Below, piece by piece: positions 42,102 to 50,276 of a stretch of DNA of 64,000 nt. The stretch covers positions 1,736,001 to 1,800,000 of the forward strand of contig NZ_AP022586.1 in NCBI RefSeq assembly GCF_010731695.1. Reading direction: 5' to 3'. The stretch comes from Mycolicibacterium litorale. GTDB lineage: Bacteria > Actinomycetota > Actinomycetes > Mycobacteriales > Mycobacteriaceae. Position 1 is the stretch's first letter; each line of letters opens with the position of its first letter. Position numbers and translations under genes: made by a program. The notes under the pieces are model-generated. The model saw only the letters and a program-made list of their open reading frames with translations, was not told the origin of the DNA and searched no databases.

Positions 42102-43650
42102 GGGTCCGCCCGCGGCGACGCGGGCGGACTTCGCCGAACTGCTGCGCCGCCGTGCGCTGACCGAGGACGCGGCGCGCCCCGAGGCGGTCGCGCGCCGCCA
42201 CGCGTCCGGCGGGCGCACGGCCCGCGAGAACATCGCCGACCTGGTCGACGACGGATCTTTCGTCGAATACGGCCGATTCGCCATCGCCGCCCAGCGCGCG
42301 CGCCGCGACCTCGACGACCTGATCGCCCGCACGCCCGCCGACGGCCTGGTCGCCGGGACCGCGCGGATCAACGGCGGCGCCTGCGCGGTGCTGTCGTACG
42401 ACTACACCGTGCTGGCCGGGACGCAGGGCGCGCTCGGACACCGCAAGAAGGACCGGCTCTTCGACGTCATCGAGCGGCTGCGGCTGCCCACGGTGTTCTT
42501 CGCCGAAGGAGGAGGCGGCCGCCCCGGCGACACGGACTATCCGGTGGTGTCGTCCCTGGACGTGCGGGCGTTCAAGCTGTGGGCGGGGCTCTCGGGCGTG
42601 GTCCCGCGGATCGCGGTGGTCAAGGGCCGCTGCTTCGCGGGCAACGCGGTGATCGCGGGGTGTGCCGATCTGATCGTCGCGACCTCGGACACCTCGATCG
42701 GCATGGGTGGCCCGGCGATGATCGCCGGCGGCGGACTCGGGGACGTGGCGCCCGACGCGGTCGGACCGATCGCCACCCAGGCACCCAACGGAGTGGTCGA
42801 CGTCGTGGTGGACGACGAGGCGCAGGCCGTCGCGGTGGCCAGAACTCTCGTCGGCTACTTCCAGGGCTGCAGCGCGCCGGGGGAGGTGCCGGACAAAACC
42901 CTGCTGCGCACAGCGGTTCCCGAACGCGACCGGCGAGCGTACGACGTCGCGCCGATCATCCGGACGCTGGCAGACGACGGGTCCGCGGTGTTCCTGCGGC
43001 AGCGGTTCGCCAGAGAGATGGTGACCGCGCTGATCCGTATCGACGGCCGGCCGGTCGGCGTCCTGGCCAACGACACCCGTCACATGGCCGGCGCCATCAC
43101 CGCGGCAGCGTCGGACAAAGCGGCCCGCTTCCTGCAGCTGTGCGACGCCTTCGACATCCCGGTGCTGTCGTTGATCGACTGCCCCGGCTTCATGGTGGGT
43201 CCGGCCGCTGAAGCAGAAGCGCTGGTGCGCAGGGGATCTCGGCTTCTGGTCGCGGGCGCGGCGCTGCAGGTGCCGATGATCGCCGTGGTGCTGCGCCGCG
43301 GATACGGGCTGGGCGCCCAGGCGATGTCGGGCGGCGGCCTGCACGAACCGCTGCTGACCGTGGCGTGGCCCGGTGCGCATCTGGGTCCGATGGGCCTCGA
43401 AGGTGCGGTGCGCCTGGGCATGCGCAAGGAACTCGAGGCGATCGCCGACGACGCGCAGCGCGAGGAGGTGGTACGCCGGGCCACCGCGGCGGCGCAGGAC
43501 AACGCGAAGGCGCTCAACGCGGCCGCCGTCTTCGAGATCGACGATGTCATCGACCCGGCGCAGACCCGCGACCTGGTGGCCGCCACACTGGCCGCCGCGG
43601 CCGCCGGCCCGCGTGAGCGGCGGGTCAGGCGGTTCGTCGACACCTGGTGA
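42028..43650 (+). CDS. Acyl-CoA carboxylase carboxyltransferase (beta) subunit
   Basis: Homology begins at about ATRADFAELLRRRALTEDAARP (near 42109) and runs to the end, about 510 residues of a full two-lobed carboxyltransferase: VLSYDYTVLAGTQGALGHRKKDRL, CADLIVATSDTSIGMGGPAMI, LIDCPGFMVGP and GLGAQAMSGGG. It transfers CO2 from biotin to an acyl-CoA (propionyl, acetyl or longer). No ATG, GTG or TTG lies between 42031 and the homology in this frame; the nearest is GTG 42028, inside the SRPBCC gene, without a ribosome site. The start is therefore open. No biotin-carrier subunit is visible nearby. Confidence 0.9.
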   Translation: MPRPPARSRATSSGRSAGSRSSTSEGPPAATRADFAELLRRRALTEDAARPEAVARRHASGGRTARENIADLVDDGSFVEYGRFAIAAQRARRDLDDLIARTPADGLVAGTARINGGACAVLSYDYTVLAGTQGALGHRKKDRLFDVIERLRLPTVFFAEGGGGRPGDTDYPVVSSLDVRAFKLWAGLSGVVPRIAVVKGRCFAGNAVIAGCADLIVATSDTSIGMGGPAMIAGGGLGDVAPDAVGPIATQAPNGVVDVVVDDEAQAVAVARTLVGYFQGCSAPGEVPDKTLLRTAVPERDRRAYDVAPIIRTLADDGSAVFLRQRFAREMVTALIRIDGRPVGVLANDTRHMAGAITAAASDKAARFLQLCDAFDIPVLSLIDCPGFMVGPAAEAEALVRRGSRLLVAGAALQVPMIAVVLRRGYGLGAQAMSGGGLHEPLLTVAWPGAHLGPMGLEGAVRLGMRKELEAIADDAQREEVVRRATAAAQDNAKALNAAAVFEIDDVIDPAQTRDLVAATLAAAAAGPRERRVRRFVDTW

Positions 43651-43693
43651 TCGATCGTGATTGACCGGCACGCCGCGGGGTAACACCTTGGCC

Positions 43694-45058
43694 GTGTCAC
43701 CGACCACCGAACTGATCGTCACCGACCCCCGCACCGGAGAACCCGTCAGCCGGGTGCCCATCGCCGACGCGTCGACCTGTGCCGAAGCGGTGAAACGCGC
43801 ACGGGCGGCCGCGAGCGGGTGGGCCCGCACGCCCGCTGCGGAGCGGGCCGCGGCGTTGACCGCCGCGGCCGCCGCGGTGCGGGAGGCCGCCGATGAACTC
43901 GCCGAACTCAACGAACGAGAGACGGGGAAACTGCGCGACGATGCGCTGGGCGGGGTCGACGCCGGCGCAGGCACGTTGGTGCAGTACGCCGAACTCGGAC
44001 CGCTGCACCGGGGCCGAAGCCTGCACGGGCAGTGGACGGCGACCGATCTGATGGTGCCCGAACCACGCGGCATCGTGGCGGTGCTGACCCCGTGGAACGA
44101 TCCCGTCGCGGTCGCGGCCGGACTGTTGGGCGCCGCCCTGGTGACCGGAAACGCGGTGGTGCACAAGCCAAGTGAGCGAAGCCCGCGTACGGGCAGGCGG
44201 TTCGCCGAGCTGCTGGCCGAGCAGCTTCCCGACGGAGTCCTCGAGATCGTCGACGGGGACGGTTCGGTCGGCGCTTCGCTGGCCTCGGCCGATGACGTCG
44301 ACGTCGTCGCACACGTCGGCAGCAGCGCGACCGGCCGTGCGATCGCGCGAACCTGTGCCGAGCGGGGCGCGAAGGTGATCCTGGAGAACGGCGGCAACGA
44401 CGCGCTGATCGTCGACACGGGGGTGTCGCCGCGGTGGGCCGCCGAGCAGGCGGCGATGGGGGCCTTCGCCAACGCCGGTCAGATCTGCGTTTCCGTCGAG
44501 CGGATCTACGTGGTCGACGCGATCGCCGACGCCTTCGTCGACGCGCTGGTCGACGAGGCTCGTGCCTGGGCGCAGCGCATCGGCCCGCTGGTCGACGAGC
44601 GGCAGCGCGACGTCGTCCACGAACACGTCGCCGACGCTGCCCGAGCGGGCGCGCGGATCCGCATCGGCGGTGAGCCGGCACCCGGGCCCGGATCGTTCTA
44701 CCCGCCCACCGTGCTCACCGACTGCACGCCCGACATGCTCGTGATGCGGGAGGAGACGTTCGGTCCGGTGGCGCCCGTGCGCGTGGTGCCCAATTTCGAC
44801 ACCGCGCTGATGGAGGCCGCCGCGGACCGGTACGGGCTGGCCGCAACCGTGCTGACCAACGACATGGCGCGGGCGCAGACCGCGTGGCGGTCGCTGCCGG
44901 TCGGCACGGTGAAGATCAACGCCGCGTTCGGCGGGGCCCCGGGCGGCGCCTCGGAGCCGCGCCGCGCGAGCGGCAGCGGGTTCGGGTTCGGACCGGAACT
45001 CCTCGACGAGATGACCGCGATGAAGGTCGTCCACTGGTCACCCGCTCCACACGAGTGA
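43694..45058 (+). CDS. Aldehyde dehydrogenase family protein
   Basis: 454 residues. Catalytic C265 (FANAGQICVSVER), general base E231 (VILENGGNDAL), N135 (LTPWNDP) and K158 (VVHKPS) are in place; ETFGPVAPV and the C-terminal GGASEPRRASGSGFG complete the fold. It oxidises an unspecified aldehyde with NAD(P). GTG 43694 lies 7 bases after TAACAC, so it may have its own leaderless transcript although only 43 bp follow the carboxyltransferase stop. Confidence 0.92.
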   Translation: MSPTTELIVTDPRTGEPVSRVPIADASTCAEAVKRARAAASGWARTPAAERAAALTAAAAAVREAADELAELNERETGKLRDDALGGVDAGAGTLVQYAELGPLHRGRSLHGQWTATDLMVPEPRGIVAVLTPWNDPVAVAAGLLGAALVTGNAVVHKPSERSPRTGRRFAELLAEQLPDGVLEIVDGDGSVGASLASADDVDVVAHVGSSATGRAIARTCAERGAKVILENGGNDALIVDTGVSPRWAAEQAAMGAFANAGQICVSVERIYVVDAIADAFVDALVDEARAWAQRIGPLVDERQRDVVHEHVADAARAGARIRIGGEPAPGPGSFYPPTVLTDCTPDMLVMREETFGPVAPVRVVPNFDTALMEAAADRYGLAATVLTNDMARAQTAWRSLPVGTVKINAAFGGAPGGASEPRRASGSGFGFGPELLDEMTAMKVVHWSPAPHE

Positions 45059-45196
45059 ATCCTGGCAAACTCTCTCGCGCCGCCGCCGACGATTTTTCCA
45101 CGGCACTACCTGCGTGATCCACACCACGGTCTACGCACAGGTTAATTAGTTCTGCGCCAATCCCGCAGATCAGCCGCACTTTTCTGTGAAATTGCT

Positions 45197-45221
45197 GTTG
45201 ATCTTGGAAGCAGATGGGTAT
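45197..45221 (+). promoter_or_regulatory. Possible SigF-type promoter of the repeat-protein/M50 cassette
   Basis: GTTG (45197-45200), 15 bases, GGGTAT (45216-45221). The -10 is exact and the -35 differs by one base from GTTT. It lies in a 241-bp gene-free stretch, about 80 bp before the repeat-protein start. Confidence 0.4.
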
Positions 45222-45299
45222 CCGCCTCGACACCACGCCGGACACAGCCGGGTCCGGCAGCAACTCTGGCGATTCGAGCGGACGGAAAGGGTGAACGAG

Positions 45300-46097
45300 A
45301 TGACCACCGAAGGACTGACCCCCGAGGAGCTCTTGGCGGAGAGCGCGATCGCACTGCCGGACAAGGAAGTGGTGTCGATCCTCGACCTCAACGCCGATGT
45401 GGATGTGGCCATCGACGCGGCGTCACCCATCGATCTGGCCGCCGCCGCCAACCTGAACGTCGCGGCCCCGATCGACGCGGCCGCGGGTGCCAACGTGCTG
45501 TCGTACGGATCGGGTGCGCAGGCCGCCGTCGATCAGGGCACGATGCTGACCCAGAACCTCGACGCCGACGCCCACGCCACCTCGAACCAGGTCAGCGGCA
45601 TCGACCAGGGCGGGATGGACACCGACGGGGACGAGGTCCCGACCGACGGCACCACGGACGGAACGACCGACGGCGGCACCGACGGGACCGGGACGACCGT
45701 CGACACGAGTCCCGCCGCGCTGCTCGACGGAAACCTGCTCAACGTCAATGTCAATGTCGACCTCGACGCCGACCTCGCGGCTCCCATCAGCGGCGCTGTG
45801 GCCGCCAACGCGAACGTCGCGGCGCCCATCAACGCGGGCGTGGCCGCCAACATCGGCTCGGTCGACTCGGATGCGATCTCGATCGCCACGCAGGACGCCA
45901 TCATCGAGCAGAACCTCACCGGCGAGGCGGTGGCGGAGTCCAACCAGGACTCGACCATCTCGCAGGGTGATTCCGAGACCGGCACCGACACCGGCGGCAC
46001 CGGTGACTCCGGCACGAGCGGCACCGACTCCGGCACCGGCGGTGCTGACTCCGGCACGTCCAGCGGCGGCGACAGCGGCGGTACCTCCGCCGCCTGA
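45300..46097 (+). CDS. Repeat-containing acidic protein, probable substrate of the adjacent M50-type protease
   Basis: 265 residues, not recognised. GGAAAGG is 9 bases before ATG 45300. There is no signal peptide. Residues 1-28 look like a leader (LTPEELLAESAIALPDKEVV, acidic and helical). Two copies of a domain follow, residues 29-104 and 147-223, sharing NxNVAAPIxA...AN...QNL...A.SNQ.S.I.QG. Linkers 105-138 and 224-265 are Gly/Thr/Asp/Ser-rich, low in hydrophobics, and there is no Cys. The membrane protease gene is 29 bp downstream. I infer a precursor or substrate for it, not a free enzyme. Confidence 0.75.
   Translation: MTTEGLTPEELLAESAIALPDKEVVSILDLNADVDVAIDAASPIDLAAAANLNVAAPIDAAAGANVLSYGSGAQAAVDQGTMLTQNLDADAHATSNQVSGIDQGGMDTDGDEVPTDGTTDGTTDGGTDGTGTTVDTSPAALLDGNLLNVNVNVDLDADLAAPISGAVAANANVAAPINAGVAANIGSVDSDAISIATQDAIIEQNLTGEAVAESNQDSTISQGDSETGTDTGGTGDSGTSGTDSGTGGADSGTSSGGDSGGTSAA
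45384..45611 (+). repeat. First copy of the internal protein repeat
   Basis: Encodes residues 29-104. The copy is diverged at DNA level but aligns over its length with 45738-45968: PIDLAAAANLNVAAPIDA against PISGAVAANANVAAPINA, then QNLDADAHATSNQ against QNLTGEAVAESNQ. Confidence 0.8.
45738..45968 (+). repeat. Second copy of the internal protein repeat
   Basis: Encodes residues 147-223, partner of 45384-45611. Both end in I.QG and are followed by a Gly/Thr/Asp-rich linker. Confidence 0.8.
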
Positions 46098-46126
46098 CCG
46101 GCGTGACGGACGACGGGAGCACTCCT

Positions 46127-48664
46127 GTGACCACGATGGGCGCCGAACCGACGCAGGCCGGTCTTCAGCGCGCCGACGGTGTCGAGCTGATCGGGGAGAT
46201 GGCGGGATCCGGTTACCGGGTTCCGCCCTCCCTGGCCCGCCGCGCCGACGGCCAGACGGTGCAGTTGACACCGCTGCTGTACGCCGTACTGCACGCCGTC
46301 GACGGCCGCAGGACCGCAGCCGAAGTGGCAGAGGAGGTTTCGGCCGCGACCGGTCGCACCGTCAGTGCGGACAACATCGGCCACCTGGTCGACAAACAGC
46401 TGCGACCGCTCGGGCTGATGGTGCGCCCGGACGGCAGCCAGCCGGCCGTGAAGAAGCGGGACCCGTTGCTGGGTCTGCGATTCCGGTACGCCGTCACCGA
46501 CCCCGAGCGCACGCGGCGGGTGACCGACCCGTTCCGGTTCCTCTTCCGGCCGTGGGTGGTCGTCCCGGCGCTCGCGGCGTTCGCGGCCGTGTGCTGGTGG
46601 GTGTTCTTCGAGAAGGGCCTGGCCTCGGCGGCCCACGACGCCTTCGAGCGGCCCGGACTGCTGATCCTGGTGTTCGTCGTGACCGTGCTGTCGGCCGGAT
46701 TCCACGAGTTCGGACACGCCGCCGCCGCCCGCTACGGCGGTGCCACCCCGGGTGTCATGGGGTTCGGCGTGTACCTCGTCTGGCCGGCCTTCTACACCGA
46801 CGTCACCGATTCCTACCGGCTCGGCCGGGGCGGCCGAATCCGGACCGATCTCGGCGGGCTGTACTTCAACGCGCTCGTGGCGATCGCGATCACCGGGCTG
46901 TGGCTGTGGCTCGGCTATGACGCCCTGCTGCTCGTCGTGGCGACCCAGATCCTGCAGATGCTGCGCCAACTCGCCCCGCTGGTGCGGTTCGACGGCTACC
47001 ACGTGCTCGCCGACGTGACCGGTGTGCCCGATCTGTACTCCCGCATCAAGCCCACACTTCTGGGCGCACTGCCGTGGCGGTGGGGCGATCCGCAGGCCCG
47101 GCTGCTCAAACCGTGGGCCCGCGTCGTCGTCACGCTGTGGGTGGTCCTGGTGGTGCCGCTGCTGCTCGCGACGCTGGTGCTGGCGGTGTGGACGCTGCCC
47201 CGGCTGATCGGCACCGCGTGGGCCAGCCTGGACAGGCAGCAGGACGTGCTGGTCACCGCCTGGGCCGAGGGCGACATGATCCAGGCGGTCGCGCGGGTAC
47301 TGGCGATGGTCGCGATCGTCATCCCGGTGGCCGGCGTGCTGTACATGCTCGTTCGCTTCGTCCGCCGTGCGGCGGTGGGCACCTGGACGGCCACGGCGGG
47401 CAAGCCGCTCATGCGGGTGCTCGCGGTGTCCGCCGGAGCGGTGGTGTGCGCGGGTGTCGCCTATGCCTGGTGGCCGGACGACGCGACGTACCGCCCGATC
47501 CAGCCGTGGGAGCGGGGCACGATCGGCGACATCGTCTACGCGCTGAAGTCCGATCAGATCGGCGGTCCGGTGCGGCGCGACGGCGATCCGCGTCTCGCAG
47601 CGGCGCCGACCTTCGTCAAGGGTCAGCAGGGTGTGCTGCAGGCGGTGTGGGACACCGACAGCCCGATGCCGACGCAGCAGCAACCGCAGTTGGCACTCAT
47701 CATGGTGCCCCGCCAGGAGACCGACTTCACCGGAAGCAGCGGCAGCGCGGGAGTCGCGACGGCGCCGGCACCGGCGGGCGCCGCCGGCACCGGCCCCGAC
47801 GCCGGCTGGGTGTTCCCGGTCAGCAAACCGCTCGCGCCCGAGCCCGGAGACAATCAGGCGCTCGCGGTGAACACGACCGACGGAACCACCGTCTACGAGG
47901 CGGCGTTCGCGATGGTGTACGTCACCGACAACTCCGATGCGATGAACGTCAACGAGGCGCAGGCCTACGCCTCGTGCGATTCGTGCAGTGCGGTCGCGGT
48001 GGCCTATCAGGTCGTCTTCGTCATCGACAGCGACGCCACCGATGACAACATAGTGGCGCCGCAGAACCTCGCGGGCGCGTTGAACTACGAGTGCGCCAAC
48101 TGCCTCACCTACGCGTTGGCCCGGCAGGTGTTCATCACCCTCGACGAGCCGCTGTCCGAGGACGCGATGAAGGAGCTCGACGCGGTCTGGGCCGAGATGG
48201 CGCAATTCGAGAAGGACATCGAAGCGGGCAAGGTGCCGCCAGACCAGATCGAGGCGCGGCTCGACGGCTACACGACGCGGATCATGGCCATCGTCGAGGA
48301 AGACCAGCCGGGGACCATCCCCACGACGTCGGCGACCTCGACGCCGTCGACCACGGCGACCAGCGTCGCCCCGTCGACGACCACCGCGCCGACGACCTCC
48401 GCCGTCGCACCGACGGTGTCCGGTACGGCACCGCCGCCCCCGACGGGGGAGACCGCGGTGCAGAGCCCGACCGCGACGCAGACCCCGGCGGAGACGTCGT
48501 CGGCGCCCACGACGGCGGCGGACTCGGTGAGCACCGCGCCGTCGACCGCCGAGAACGCCACGACGGATTCGACGGGCGACGCGACCACCGACGGTGACAC
48601 GGCGGGCACGGAATCCACGGCCGGTGACACCGGCACGTCCGACAGTTCGGCGACGACCCCCTGA
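46127..48664 (+). CDS. PqqD-like/M50-type membrane metalloprotease with cysteine-rich C-terminal region
   Basis: 845 residues from GTG 46127 (GGGAG 7 bases upstream; GTG 46103 is less supported). Residues 13-98 resemble a PqqD/RiPP-recognition domain (VPPSLARRADGQTVQLTPLL, DGRRTAAEVAEEVSAAT). Several membrane helices frame HEFGH (193-197) and the late motif VRFDGYHVLAD, the site-2-protease/peptide zinc metalloprotease pattern. After the last helix a region of about 270 residues carries CDSC (617-620) and CANC (656-659); a Thr/Ser/Pro tail begins near 722. It probably binds and cleaves or exports the repeat protein encoded just upstream. Confidence 0.85.
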   Translation: MTTMGAEPTQAGLQRADGVELIGEMAGSGYRVPPSLARRADGQTVQLTPLLYAVLHAVDGRRTAAEVAEEVSAATGRTVSADNIGHLVDKQLRPLGLMVRPDGSQPAVKKRDPLLGLRFRYAVTDPERTRRVTDPFRFLFRPWVVVPALAAFAAVCWWVFFEKGLASAAHDAFERPGLLILVFVVTVLSAGFHEFGHAAAARYGGATPGVMGFGVYLVWPAFYTDVTDSYRLGRGGRIRTDLGGLYFNALVAIAITGLWLWLGYDALLLVVATQILQMLRQLAPLVRFDGYHVLADVTGVPDLYSRIKPTLLGALPWRWGDPQARLLKPWARVVVTLWVVLVVPLLLATLVLAVWTLPRLIGTAWASLDRQQDVLVTAWAEGDMIQAVARVLAMVAIVIPVAGVLYMLVRFVRRAAVGTWTATAGKPLMRVLAVSAGAVVCAGVAYAWWPDDATYRPIQPWERGTIGDIVYALKSDQIGGPVRRDGDPRLAAAPTFVKGQQGVLQAVWDTDSPMPTQQQPQLALIMVPRQETDFTGSSGSAGVATAPAPAGAAGTGPDAGWVFPVSKPLAPEPGDNQALAVNTTDGTTVYEAAFAMVYVTDNSDAMNVNEAQAYASCDSCSAVAVAYQVVFVIDSDATDDNIVAPQNLAGALNYECANCLTYALARQVFITLDEPLSEDAMKELDAVWAEMAQFEKDIEAGKVPPDQIEARLDGYTTRIMAIVEEDQPGTIPTTSATSTPSTTATSVAPSTTTAPTTSAVAPTVSGTAPPPPTGETAVQSPTATQTPAETSSAPTTAADSVSTAPSTAENATTDSTGDATTDGDTAGTESTAGDTGTSDSSATTP

Positions 48665-48677
48665 ACGGCGGGCCGGC

Positions 48678-48899
48678 TCACTCCTCGTCGGGTCGGCCGA
48701 GCGCCGCGCGGATCATCGGCAGGAACCACCCCGACAGCGGCCACACCGCGGCCAGCGCCACCGCGCACAGCACGCTGACGGTGTTGAACACCAACCGGTC
48801 GCGCCGGCCGCGGTCATCGTCGCCGAACTGCCGCCGCAGCAGCGCCGCGGTGGTCAGCAACCATCCGCCCAGGTACAGGGCGATGAGCAGATACCTCAT
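48678..48899 (-). CDS. Small membrane protein, two predicted helices
   Basis: 73 residues, ATG 48899 (a GTG codon precedes it). Helices: LLIALYLGGWLLTTAALL and VFNTVSVLCAVALAAVWPLSGWF, with a short charged loop QFGDDDRGRRDR. Not recognised. It is convergent with the M50-type gene, so not part of that operon. Confidence 0.55.
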   Translation of the reverse strand: MRYLLIALYLGGWLLTTAALLRRQFGDDDRGRRDRLVFNTVSVLCAVALAAVWPLSGWFLPMIRAALGRPDEE

Positions 48900-48983
48900 C
48901 ACACGCCGTTGTACACCACTGCGGCGCAACTCGCCCCGACGTGTTGCCGTCGGGCTCACAGTAAGCCCATAGACTGACCGCCC

Positions 48984-49766
48984 GTGGGCATCGTCTTGGG
49001 TTTCGCGCCGTGGGTCGTGTACTGGATTCTGCTGGGCAACGTGCCTTTCCTCGCCGCCGCCGTGGTCGCGCTGGCGGTTGCGGTCGCCGCGCTGGCGCTG
49101 GGGCCGGCGCGACACGCCCCTGGCCGCTCCCTCGACGTCGGGGCGACGGCCACGTTCGCGGTGCTGACGCTGCTCACGCTTGTGGTGAGTGAGTCGTTCG
49201 CGGAGCGCTGGCTCGCGCCGTTGAGTTTCGCGGGCATCTTCCTCACCGCGCTGGTGGGTGTCCTCACCAAACGCCCCTTCGTGCGGGAATTCGCCGCCGC
49301 GGGCCAGCCCAAGGACATCGTCGGCACCGATCTGTTCGAGCAGATCACCGTGCGGCTCACGTGGATCTGGGTCGGGATCTTCGCGGCCATGGCGGTCTCG
49401 TCGGCGGTCCCGCCGCTGATCCGCAGCGACGCGTCGATCCTGGACACCGACACACCGGTCACATTCGTCTGCTACTGGCTGATCCCGTTCGCGCTGCTGG
49501 CCGCGGGCGCGCTGGCGTCGCGGGTGCTGCCGGACCGGATGACCGCCGGGGCGGGGGACATCACTCGGAAGACGACGTTCCTCGCCTACAGCGAGGCGGC
49601 GATCGACGAGTTGTACTACCTGGCGCAGGAGCACGTGAACCGCGAGGTGGGCCCGGGCCAGGAGGCCTACAACGTGCAGGTCGGCGGCAAGGGCACCCCC
49701 CTGGTCGGTGACGAGTCCCGGCAGTCGTGGCCCGCGACGTACAAGGTGCGTGAGCGGCGGCGCTGA
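48984..49766 (+). CDS. Multi-pass membrane protein, unknown function
   Basis: 260 residues with about five to six hydrophobic helices in the first 190 residues and a soluble tail (YSEAAIDELYYLAQEHVNREVG). GTG 48984 is 8 bases after TAGACT, so probably leaderless. Conserved-looking charged segment TKRPFVREFAA between helices. I do not recognise a family with known function. Confidence 0.7.
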   Translation: MGIVLGFAPWVVYWILLGNVPFLAAAVVALAVAVAALALGPARHAPGRSLDVGATATFAVLTLLTLVVSESFAERWLAPLSFAGIFLTALVGVLTKRPFVREFAAAGQPKDIVGTDLFEQITVRLTWIWVGIFAAMAVSSAVPPLIRSDASILDTDTPVTFVCYWLIPFALLAAGALASRVLPDRMTAGAGDITRKTTFLAYSEAAIDELYYLAQEHVNREVGPGQEAYNVQVGGKGTPLVGDESRQSWPATYKVRERRR

Positions 49767-49771
49767 GGCGT

Positions 49772-50218
49772 TCAGCCCTGGTCCGGCGGATCGGTGATCG
49801 TCACCGGGTCCCCGATGCGGATCGTGCCCGAGCGCAGGATCCGGCATGCCGAACCCGCCCGCCCGCGCAGTGCCGCCGCCGCGCCCGCGCCGATGTCGTC
49901 GTCGAGCAACCGGCAGGGCGCGAGTATCCGCACCACTTCGAGTTCGACGTCGCCGACGGTGAGCCGCGTCCCGGGACGGGTCGGGATCTCACCTGCGTCC
50001 ACGGTGATGTTGCGCCGGGTGGCGCCGTGGTCGAAGTCGTGCCCGAGGTCGCGTGCGGCGAGGTCCAGGAGTTCGGCGGATTGGATGGACACGTGCCGGT
50101 GCCGGGTGCCGTGGTAACGGTCACCGACGAGCCCCGCACCTGCTTCGGCGACGACCTCGTCGACCGGGCGGACGGGAAGCCGCCGCGCCTTGGCGGTGTG
50201 CAGTGCGACCACGATCAC
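49772..50218 (-). CDS. MOSC-domain protein
   Basis: 148 residues matching MOSC domains: VVGDRYHGTRHRHVSIQSAEL, RRNITVDAGEIPTRPGTRLTVGDVELEV and the conserved Cys in ILAPCRLLDDD. MOSC domains bind the sulfurated molybdenum cofactor and act in sulfur transfer or N-oxide reduction. GTG 50218 begins exactly 7 bases after TACAAT, a leaderless start. It is divergent from the MDR oxidoreductase. Confidence 0.85.
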   Translation of the reverse strand: MIVVALHTAKARRLPVRPVDEVVAEAGAGLVGDRYHGTRHRHVSIQSAELLDLAARDLGHDFDHGATRRNITVDAGEIPTRPGTRLTVGDVELEVVRILAPCRLLDDDIGAGAAAALRGRAGSACRILRSGTIRIGDPVTITDPPDQG

Positions 50219-50276
50219 CGGCGCGATTGTACGGAGTCCCGGCCCGAATCCCGGTGCGGTGTCGTAGGTTCGGGCG
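50219..50276. promoter_or_regulatory. Back-to-back leaderless promoters
   Basis: TACAAT (50231-50226, leftward) lies 7 bases from the MOSC GTG; TAGGTT (50265-50270, rightward) lies 6 bases from the MDR GTG. Both transcripts would begin at their start codons. Confidence 0.7.

Noticed and set aside
42049..44472. 807-codon frame opposite the carboxyltransferase and aldehyde dehydrogenase
   Set aside because: Spans two well-recognised genes and has no family features.
45533..48205. 890-codon open frame opposite the M50-type protease
   Set aside because: Arg/His/Gly-rich translation without recognisable motifs; shadow of the protease gene.
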